Positions 7,157 to 13,445 of a stretch of DNA of 25,216 nucleotides are shown piece after piece. Made by a program: the position numbers and the translations under genes. Origin of the DNA: Yes71-27 sp040758635 (GTDB lineage: Bacteria; Bacillota; Desulfotomaculia; Desulfotomaculales; Ammonificaceae). The stretch lies in assembly GCA_040758635.1 (NCBI GenBank), contig JBFLVI010000035.1:1-25216 (forward strand). The letters are read 5' to 3'. The notes beneath the pieces are model-generated. The model saw only the letters and a list, made by a program, of their open reading frames with translations, had not been told where the DNA came from and made no database searches. The stretch's first letter is position 1, and each line of letters opens with the position of its first letter.

Positions 7157-9514
7157 ATGAAGCGTTCGGGTTTAGTCCTGGTAATTCTTGTGGTTATTCT
7201 CGGCTCAGTTTTGGCCGCTGCCGGCACTGCCTTCGCCGAGACTTACAATTACGCCCTTTGGTGTCCGAACGTCGCACCGGAGAGTACTGTGGAGCTCGGC
7301 GGGCTCTACCTGAAGGAGAAATATTCCACTTCGATTAAAAACGGAGACTGGGTGAGGATTACGCTTCCATCCTTTATTGAACTGCAGCAGGTGAGGGTAT
7401 ATTTCCCTGGCGGTTCTTCTTATCTTCCTTCTACAGGAACTTACACGATTACCTTCTCTGACACGAACTACAGTGTGGACGAAACAGTCTACAACTATAA
7501 TGAAGAAGCCGCTCTCGGTCCGGAGATGCTAATCCAGGCCCTCGATAGACAGGGGTTCACTCTGAAAGTTAGCGAAGACTGGGGTATGACCACTGACACT
7601 TTTCGGGCCCATGTTTACTTTGACCAGGTCTACGTAAAGCCCGTGACGCCTGAGGATCTCGAATCCTCAGACATTAAGGTGACGCTCGACGCGCCTTCCA
7701 CCGCCGGTTTTTCCTCCGGTACGGTAACTGTCGGCAAGCTGCTCACCGCGGGCGGGAGCACCATCACCGCTGCTTCGCCGACCCAGATCAGCGATATCGG
7801 CGGAGCGATCGGGGATATCACCCTGAAGGAGGATGTGGCCGGGGCGCTGAAAGTAAATACAGGCGATTTTCCGGGCGGAAATACAGTTAAACTCGTTTTG
7901 AGCCCCGGCTTCACCTGGGATGCGGTGACTCTCGTTCCGCAGGGGGGATTCGCGGGCGGCAGCGTGGGTTATGCCGTCTACACCGAAAGGAACGGCTGCA
8001 GCGCGCTTTATCTGAGGATTAATACGGCAACCGCCTCCCAGCCGGGACACTTGGTGATCAGGGCGACGGTGAAAGCCGACGAGCCTTTCACTACCGCACG
8101 CGACGTAAAAGTTACGTACGGCGGGACCAACCCCGGCGTGGGCGGCGAGAGGATCGCCGAGGTGGCGGTGGCGAAGTACCTGGTCTCCGGTTTAACGGTG
8201 ACGGCCAAGAGCAGCCTCGACGCGGTGGCCGGGCGCCAGAACCAGCAGATCGGGAGCTTCACTCTCGCCGAGGGGACGCCGAAAGATCTGCAGCAGGGGC
8301 GGTTAATCGCCATCACCCTGCCCGAGGGGGCGAGGTGGAACCGGCTGCCCACGGTGACGCGCGAGGCGGGGAACGGGCAACTGGAGTACCACAGGACGCG
8401 CGATGACGGGCGGACGATCGTTTATGCGGTTTACCAGGCGGGCACCAGCCGGACGATCTTCTGCTTCAAAAACGCGACGGTGGACCTTGCGGTTTACATC
8501 CCGGAGAAGCTGAAGGTGACGGTAAAGGGTCCTGGTATTGAGGAGAGCGTCGCCGTAGCCAACGTCCAGGCACCGGTGGCGGTGTACGCCGGAGGCGGTA
8601 CCGTCCGCGTCGGGCTCCAGGAGCAACCTGTGGGCACTCTGACCATCCAGGAGAACCTGGTGGGGGCGCTGCGGGCCCGCGACGCCGCCGGAAACCGGGC
8701 GGTTTTAGAGCTTACCCTACCTTTCGGTGTCCGTTTTGCCAAGAAGCCCGCGGTGGAAGTGACGGCGGGCGACCTCGAACTGGATGCTTCCGGGATTAAA
8801 TTGGAGGATGACGACCGGACGCTGACCGTTCCGGTGAAGCTATCCAGTGCTACGCCGGTCGAGAAGCCGGTACCGTCCGAGGAGGGCACTACGGCCTCCG
8901 GCGAGAGCGCCTCTTCCGGTGAGGAGAAAACCACCGAGACGGTTTACGAACAGGTGGGAAGCACTATTGCTATAAAGGAAATTTACCTCACGGTGGACCG
9001 GACCGTGCCGGTGGGTGATGTTATCCTGGAGATTAGCGGCAGCGCCCTGAATGAGACCAAGAGCCTCTTTTCTTCGTCGCTTAACAAGTTGACCTGCATA
9101 CTGGCGCAGTGCGCGACGCCCGCACCGGTGGCGATAAGGGCCGAGGCGGTCTTTACCATCGGCAGCAATGAGTACCGCGTCGGGGAAGAGGAGAAGGAGA
9201 TGGATGTGGCGCCTTACATCAAGAAGGGCCGGACCTACGCGCCGGTGCGGTACCTGGCCTACGCGGCGGGCCTGACCGATAACGATATCGTTTGGGACGG
9301 TCAAAACAGGACCGTGACGCTTTTTGCCGGTAAGAGGGTGATCCAGTTCAAGATCGGCGCGAAGTCTTACTTCCTGAACGGCGTTCCCATTTCGATTGAC
9401 GTGGCGCCGGAGATCGTCAACAGCCGGATGATGCTCCCCTACCGCTTTGTGGCCCAGGCGCTCGGCTTGAGCGTTGCGTGGGACGGGGAGAAAAAACAGG
9501 TGATTATCCGTTGA
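7157..9514 (+). CDS. Secreted surface protein, copper amine oxidase-like C-terminal domain
   Basis: This 785-aa exported protein has a classical signal peptide (residues 1-27, cleavage after AGTAFA). The middle contains three related beta-rich repeats starting near residues 218, 365 and 492. Each has the pattern IGxxTLxE followed by a strand run ending in LPxG or SPG with aromatic residues. A Ser/Glu/Thr-rich linker lies around residues 570-600. The C-terminus (about 665-785) is a copper amine oxidase N-terminal-like domain (PF07833 type), with VAPYIKKGRTYAPVRYLA and MMLPYRFVAQALGLSVAWD. This domain is common in surface proteins of anaerobic Bacillota and does not imply oxidase activity. The start ATG has GGAGGAGGG at 7136-7144. 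Lying between the binding protein and the ATPase of one importer, it may be an extracellular receptor or cell-wall scaffold. That role is inferred. Confidence 0.85.
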   Translation: MKRSGLVLVILVVILGSVLAAAGTAFAETYNYALWCPNVAPESTVELGGLYLKEKYSTSIKNGDWVRITLPSFIELQQVRVYFPGGSSYLPSTGTYTITFSDTNYSVDETVYNYNEEAALGPEMLIQALDRQGFTLKVSEDWGMTTDTFRAHVYFDQVYVKPVTPEDLESSDIKVTLDAPSTAGFSSGTVTVGKLLTAGGSTITAASPTQISDIGGAIGDITLKEDVAGALKVNTGDFPGGNTVKLVLSPGFTWDAVTLVPQGGFAGGSVGYAVYTERNGCSALYLRINTATASQPGHLVIRATVKADEPFTTARDVKVTYGGTNPGVGGERIAEVAVAKYLVSGLTVTAKSSLDAVAGRQNQQIGSFTLAEGTPKDLQQGRLIAITLPEGARWNRLPTVTREAGNGQLEYHRTRDDGRTIVYAVYQAGTSRTIFCFKNATVDLAVYIPEKLKVTVKGPGIEESVAVANVQAPVAVYAGGGTVRVGLQEQPVGTLTIQENLVGALRARDAAGNRAVLELTLPFGVRFAKKPAVEVTAGDLELDASGIKLEDDDRTLTVPVKLSSATPVEKPVPSEEGTTASGESASSGEEKTTETVYEQVGSTIAIKEIYLTVDRTVPVGDVILEISGSALNETKSLFSSSLNKLTCILAQCATPAPVAIRAEAVFTIGSNEYRVGEEEKEMDVAPYIKKGRTYAPVRYLAYAAGLTDNDIVWDGQNRTVTLFAGKRVIQFKIGAKSYFLNGVPISIDVAPEIVNSRMMLPYRFVAQALGLSVAWDGEKKQVIIR

Positions 9515-9533
9515 GGGCACTGGAAGGTAGGGT

Positions 9534-9575
9534 CAGAATTCAGAAGCCAGAATCCGGAATCCAGAATCCAGCAGG
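9534..9575. repeat. Six-unit heptamer repeat CAGAATC
   Basis: Six contiguous 7-nt units run without a gap: CAGAATT, CAGAAGC, CAGAATC, CGGAATC, CAGAATC, CAGCAGG. The element lies directly after the surface-protein stop codon. The exact 7-nt register resembles the heptamer repeats at 7092 and 13258, but the word is different. Confidence 0.75.
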
Positions 9576-9602
9576 TAAAAAGGAAGGCTCTTAACTTTTT
9601 GA

Positions 9603-9630
9603 TTAAAACGTCGAACGCAGAACGTTTTAA
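9603..9630 (+). promoter_or_regulatory. Perfect 9-bp hairpin abutting a ribosome binding site
   Basis: TTAAAACGT (9603-9611) and ACGTTTTAA (9622-9630) are perfect complements around a 10-base loop. The right arm ends at the base before GGAGGGG (9631-9637), the ribosome binding site of the ATPase gene at 9642. The loop region also reads as three heptamers (ACGTCGA, ACGCAGA, ACGTTTT). It may be a repeat-family remnant, an operator, or an mRNA structure influencing ATPase translation. Confidence 0.45.
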
Positions 9631-9641
9631 GGAGGGGAATT

Positions 9642-10466
9642 ATGCGGCTCCAGGTAAAGGGGGTTTCTTTCGCCTACGGCAGCGTCCCGATTTTAGAAAA
9701 CATCGCCTTTAAGGTGCGGGCCGGGGAGGCGCTCGGCATTGTGGGGCCGAACGGTTCCGGGAAGTCTACGCTTTTGCGCTGCCTGGCGCGGGTGCTCAAA
9801 CCCCGGGTGGGCACGGTGTTCCTGGACGGGAAGGACCTTGCCGCCTTGCGCGGCCGGGAGATCGGGCGGTATTTGGGATACGTGCCGCCGCCGGGCACGG
9901 GGCACGCCTTCCCCTGCACCGTGCTGGAAACGGTGTTACACGGGCGCCGCCCCCACCTTACCTGGGGCGTGAGCCCGCGCGATCTGGCGGTGGTCACCGG
10001 GGCGCTCGGTTATCTGGGATTGACCGATCTGGCCGAGCGGCAGCTCGACGAACTTTCAAGCGGCCAGCGGCAGAAGGTGCTCATCGCCCGGGCACTCGCC
10101 CAGGAACCGGAGGTTTTTCTCCTGGATGAGCCAACTGCCACACTGGATATCCGCTACCAGCTCGAGGTTATGGCGCGGGTGCGGGAATTTGCGGCGCAGG
10201 ACGGTCGCGTGGTGGTAGCGGTGCTCCACGACCTTAATCTGGCGAGTCGCTTTACCGACCGGTTACTGCTCCTGCATAGCGGACGAATCTTCGCGGCCGG
10301 TGCGCCGAGAGCGGTGCTTACGCCGGAGAACATCCGCGCGGTTTACGGGGTGGAGGCGGTGGTCACCGAAACCGCGTGGGGCTTGCAGGTGACGCCGGTG
10401 GCGCCGGTAGGCGTGCTGGAGGTGGCAAAAGAGCCAGCGAGTCCTAAGGCGGCTGCGCAGGCATAA
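9642..10466 (+). CDS. FecE/BtuD-family ABC importer ATPase
   Basis: This 274-aa cytoplasmic ATPase powers the type II importer formed with the permease at 4814 and the lipoprotein at 6041. The Walker A motif GPNGSGKST is at residues 35-43, the signature LSSGQRQK starts at 138, Walker B VFLLDE is at 158-163, and the H-loop histidine lies in VLHDLN. A notable deviation is in the Q-loop, which reads YVPPPG where the family has YVPQ, so the usual glutamine is replaced by proline (about residue 83). The C-terminal tail beyond residue 245 is Ala/Pro/Val-rich. It starts at ATG with AAGGAGGGG at 9629-9637. It is separated from its permease gene by the lipoprotein and surface-protein genes, an unusual order. 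Confidence 0.92.
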   Translation: MRLQVKGVSFAYGSVPILENIAFKVRAGEALGIVGPNGSGKSTLLRCLARVLKPRVGTVFLDGKDLAALRGREIGRYLGYVPPPGTGHAFPCTVLETVLHGRRPHLTWGVSPRDLAVVTGALGYLGLTDLAERQLDELSSGQRQKVLIARALAQEPEVFLLDEPTATLDIRYQLEVMARVREFAAQDGRVVVAVLHDLNLASRFTDRLLLLHSGRIFAAGAPRAVLTPENIRAVYGVEAVVTETAWGLQVTPVAPVGVLEVAKEPASPKAAAQA

Positions 10467-10483
10467 GACAAAGGGATTGCGGG

Positions 10484-11422
10484 GTGAAGGTTTTGCCGGG
10501 AGTTCCTGAGGGGGCCGCAGCTCTCCCTGCGCCGGAGGGGAAGCCCCCAGTTGTCGAAGAAATCGCGCCGGAGGCGGCTGCCCTGGCAGTGTGCGGGGTG
10601 GTGAAGCGTTACGGGCCGGTGACGGCGGTGGACGGCGTAAGTTTTACCGTTCGCCGGGGAGAAATCTTCGGGCTTTTAGGCCCGAACGGGGCCGGCAAAA
10701 CCACGCTCATCCGGATGCTCACCACCCTCACGCGCCCCACGGCGGGGGAGCTCTTTGTGGGTGGGGAAAACGTGGCGAAAAACCCTGTAGCGGTGAAGCG
10801 TCTGATCGGCGTGGTGCCCCAGGTTAACAACCTCGAGCGGGAGCTGACAGGGCGGGAGAACCTGGTGCTCCACGCGCTTCTCCACCGCCTGCCGAAAGAG
10901 TACCGCGAGCGGCGGATTCAGGAGCTCCTGGAGTACGTGGGCTTGAGCCACCGGGCGGGCGACCGGGTGCAGAACTACTCCGGCGGGATGGCCCGGCGGC
11001 TGCTGATCGCCCGGGCGCTTTTGCACCGGCCGCCCATTCTCTTTTTGGATGAGCCGACGATCGGGCTTGACCCGCAAACCCGGCGTAAAATCTGGGACTT
11101 GGTTCAGCTCTTAAACCGCGACGGCGTCACGGTCCTTCTCACCACCCACTATATCGAGGAGGCGGAGATCCTCTGCCACCGCGTCGGGATCATTGACCGG
11201 GGGAAGCTGATCGCCCTCGGAACGCCGCAAGAACTGAAAGCGCGGCTGGGCTCTTTCTGTGTGGGGTTTTTCGCCGGGGAGGGGACGCGGCGTGCCTTCT
11301 TCGGCACCCGGCAGGAGGCCAAGGCCTACGCGAGTACGCTTAGTGGGGATGTGATCGTCCGGCGGACAAATCTCGAGGACGTCTTCGTAGAACTCACCGG
11401 CCGGGAGATCCGGGGCGGGTGA
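10484..11422 (+). CDS. ABC-2 exporter ATPase (NodI/DrrA-like), copy 1
   Basis: This 312-aa ATPase belongs to the DrrA/NodI/CcmA group that drives ABC-2-type exporters. Walker A GPNGAGKTT spans residues 66-74, the Q-loop is intact (VVPQVNN), the signature is YSGGMARR, Walker B is ILFLDEPT, and the switch histidine lies in TTHYIEEAE. The C-terminal NLEDVFVELTGR segment is typical of this exporter class. A Pro/Ala/Glu-rich extension of about 35 residues precedes the first strand and is absent from copy 2. The GTG start has only a modest AAAGGG ahead of it. It follows the importer ATPase by 17 bases, but its presumed permeases begin 295 bases downstream, after a nested repeat element. Copy 2 at 16712 is highly similar over its whole length. 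Confidence 0.92.
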   Translation: MKVLPGVPEGAAALPAPEGKPPVVEEIAPEAAALAVCGVVKRYGPVTAVDGVSFTVRRGEIFGLLGPNGAGKTTLIRMLTTLTRPTAGELFVGGENVAKNPVAVKRLIGVVPQVNNLERELTGRENLVLHALLHRLPKEYRERRIQELLEYVGLSHRAGDRVQNYSGGMARRLLIARALLHRPPILFLDEPTIGLDPQTRRKIWDLVQLLNRDGVTVLLTTHYIEEAEILCHRVGIIDRGKLIALGTPQELKARLGSFCVGFFAGEGTRRAFFGTRQEAKAYASTLSGDVIVRRTNLEDVFVELTGREIRGG

Positions 11423-11437
11423 ATCCCTGAGGGATGA

Positions 11438-11687
11438 ACCGCCATGACGCCAAGGATACATAAGGATAAAATCAGGTAGAAAGAAACGATGAGATATTAC
11501 TAAAGACTATACTTGCTTGAAAGTAAAGAAATAATCACACAAAGACACGAAGCCGCAAAGAGAAAAATATAAAAAACCTAATAAAAATCTTAGTGGTCTT
11601 AGTGGCTTGGTGTGAGTAAAAAAACAATCATTCGAAGAGATGCTAATCGTTGCACCGGAATAGTGGCGATCTTGGCGCCTTGGCGGT
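11438..11687. repeat. Nested inverted-repeat element, 250 bp
   Basis: The outer arms are ACCGCCATGACGCCAAGGAT (11438-11457) and ATCTTGGCGCCTTGGCGGT (11669-11687), which pair with few mismatches. The inner arms are 11535-11560 (octamer units ACACAAAG, ACACGAAG, CCGCAAAG) and 11589-11615 (CTTAGTGG, TCTTAGTGG, CTTGGTGTG), which also pair imperfectly. The interior is AT-rich and I see no gene in it. It occupies nearly all of the gap between the exporter ATPase gene and the first permease gene. It may be a non-autonomous, MITE-like repeat, although I see no clear target-site duplication. Confidence 0.65.
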
Positions 11688-11717
11688 GGAAAGAGTCGAA
11701 AAGGAAAGGGCGGAAGA

Positions 11718-12500
11718 ATGAGGGCGGAAGCGGCTGTTGAAAAAAGGCTCTGGGGCGAGAAAATCTATCCGGCCTGGCTGCCGCTTGTACTGGCGATGGG
11801 GCTGGTCTGGCGGCGGCGCTGGTGGCGGTTTCTGGTCGGGGGACTAAACCGGCCGGTGATCTTCCTCTTGCTTTTTGCCTGGAACCTCAAGGATACGGCA
11901 GCGGGGGTAGCGTACCTCCACTTCCTTGTACCGGGACTCGTGGTGATGGCGGCGGTCACGGCGAGTTACAGCGACCTGGTGAATTGGTTCACGCTGCGGC
12001 GCACTTTTTACCGGGTGCTGGACGAGTACCTGCTGGCCCCTCTTTCTACCGGCTCTCTGCTTACTGGCCACGTGGTAGGTGGCGGCACCAAAGGGTTTGT
12101 TATGGCCTTACTGGTCTATCTTGTGGCCTGGGTGATGACCGGCGGCTTTCATCTTTCCTTTTTATTCTTGCTGCAGCTTACGGTGATCGCCTTCACCTTC
12201 GCTTCGCTGGCGGTGGCGATGGCAATGGTTGCCGGCGGGGACAAGGACGTGCTGATGTTTACTAACTTGATAGTTTTCCCGATGACTTTTTTCTGCGGTA
12301 CTTTCTTCCCGGTGGAAAGACTGCCGGGGGTACTCGGGAAGCTCAGCTGGTTTCTGCCGCTTACGGCCGGAACCTATAATTTGCGTGCCCTGGCGCTTGG
12401 GGGCATTAACCACTGGGGCTGGTTCGGGCAGAGCTTGGCTTGGCTGGCCGGTTTTTATCTTTTGGCCTACCTGCTTTTAAACTGGAGGCGGCAGGACTGA
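11718..12500 (+). CDS. ABC-2 exporter permease, copy 1a
   Basis: This 260-aa membrane protein of the ABC-2 / NodJ-DrrB type has about six hydrophobic segments. The amphipathic first region (WRRRWWRFLVGGLNRPVIF) precedes the first membrane helix. The class signature, FPMTFFCGTFFPVERLPG then WFLPLTAGTYNLRALALGG, sits near residues 189-235. It pairs with the ATPase at 10484 and forms a half-transporter with the following permease, whose ATG overlaps this gene's TGA (TGATG at 12498-12502). The overlap implies coupled translation of two unlike permease subunits, as in a heterodimeric exporter. The transported compound is unknown. Confidence 0.88.
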   Translation: MRAEAAVEKRLWGEKIYPAWLPLVLAMGLVWRRRWWRFLVGGLNRPVIFLLLFAWNLKDTAAGVAYLHFLVPGLVVMAAVTASYSDLVNWFTLRRTFYRVLDEYLLAPLSTGSLLTGHVVGGGTKGFVMALLVYLVAWVMTGGFHLSFLFLLQLTVIAFTFASLAVAMAMVAGGDKDVLMFTNLIVFPMTFFCGTFFPVERLPGVLGKLSWFLPLTAGTYNLRALALGGINHWGWFGQSLAWLAGFYLLAYLLLNWRRQD

Positions 12501-13258
12501 TGCGGGAACTCTTCTTTGGCTGGTACCCGATCGTCTGGGAGGAGATGGTTTACTGGCGGCGCCGCTTCTGGCTTTATCTGGCCGTATACATGCTCTCGCC
12601 GCTCATCTTTCTCCTCACTTTCGGTTACGGCGTGGGGCAGCGGCTGACGATGCTTATGCCCGGCGGGGTGAGTTACCTCGAGTTTCTCGTTCCCGGTGTG
12701 GTGGCGCTCGCCGTTTTTAACAACGGGATCACTTCGGTGACCGTGCGGATGTTTTACAACCGCCTGCACTTTAAAAGCTTTGAGGCCTACCGCCTGGCGC
12801 CCGTCGGCAACTTCGCGGTCTGGCTGGGCTTTGCCATTTCCGGGACCTTCCGGGGGTTACTTGCCGGCGGTATCGTTCTGGGCCTGGTGCTCATCCTCGT
12901 TCCCGGTTTCGCTTGCGCGCCCGCCGGGCTTTTGTGGCTCGTGGCAGTGGCCTTTTCCTGCGGCGCCTTTGGGGTCTTTCTGGGGCTTTGCCTGCGTTCT
13001 TTCGATGATCAGACGGTGATCAGCGAATTCGTTATCGTGCCGATGACCTTTCTTTGTGGGACGCTAATTCCGCTCGAGCGGCTCCCGGGAGCCTTGCAGG
13101 AACTGGTATGGTTTTTACCGCTGACGCCGGCGGCGGAAGTGCTGCGGGCCGGGTTTACCGGCGGGCCGGTGTCTTTACCGGCAGTGGAGCTTCTTGCCGG
13201 CTGGACGGTACTCTTTTTCGTGCTCGGGATCTGGCGGCTTAATTGCCGCGAGGAATAA
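12500..13258 (+). CDS. ABC-2 exporter permease, copy 1b
   Basis: This 252-aa membrane protein starts at the ATG overlapping the previous stop. An upstream in-frame start near 12440 would overlap the neighbour by 60 bases and is not needed. The N-terminal region (WYPIVWEEMVYWRRRFW) is followed by about six membrane segments. The class signature VPMTFLCGTLIPLERLPG then WFLPLTPAAEVLRA is near residues 180-220. It most resembles the permeases at 11718 and 17553 and probably dimerises with the former. The AGGA within the end of the upstream gene (12493-12496) may act as its ribosome binding site. Confidence 0.88.
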   Translation: MRELFFGWYPIVWEEMVYWRRRFWLYLAVYMLSPLIFLLTFGYGVGQRLTMLMPGGVSYLEFLVPGVVALAVFNNGITSVTVRMFYNRLHFKSFEAYRLAPVGNFAVWLGFAISGTFRGLLAGGIVLGLVLILVPGFACAPAGLLWLVAVAFSCGAFGVFLGLCLRSFDDQTVISEFVIVPMTFLCGTLIPLERLPGALQELVWFLPLTPAAEVLRAGFTGGPVSLPAVELLAGWTVLFFVLGIWRLNCREE

Positions 13259-13431
13259 CGTTCGACGTTCAGCGTTCAACGTTCGTCGTTCGACGTTGGG
13301 CTTAGACTGATAGACCTCCTGGGTCAGTTTGGGGTTGTACATTGAACAACCATAAATTACGGCTGTTTAAGCCTGCACGTTGAACGTCGCACGAACCTAA
13401 AAGTTCTTCCGTCTAAGATTAAACGTTCAAC
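13258..13431. repeat. Heptamer array plus nested inverted repeat
   Basis: Six contiguous heptamers occupy 13258-13299: ACGTTCG, ACGTTCA, GCGTTCA, ACGTTCG, TCGTTCG, ACGTTGG. The array begins on the last base of the permease stop codon. Inverted heptamers (CACGTTG, AACGTCG, CACGAAC) lie at 13376-13396, and AAACGTTCAAC at 13421-13431. CTTAGAC (13301-13307) pairs with GTCTAAG (13411-13417). A central hairpin GGTTGT/ACAACC sits at 13333-13351. No gene is visible. The element occupies nearly the whole gap before the ChlI-ChlD gene, ending just before its GGAGG. Confidence 0.65.
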
Positions 13432-13445
13432 TTGCGGAGGTAGAA

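Noticed and set aside
8840..9520. Long minus-strand frame opposite the surface-protein gene
   Set aside because: The composition is Arg/His/Pro-rich as expected for a shadow of GC-rich coding DNA. The plus-strand gene has a signal peptide and a recognisable domain.
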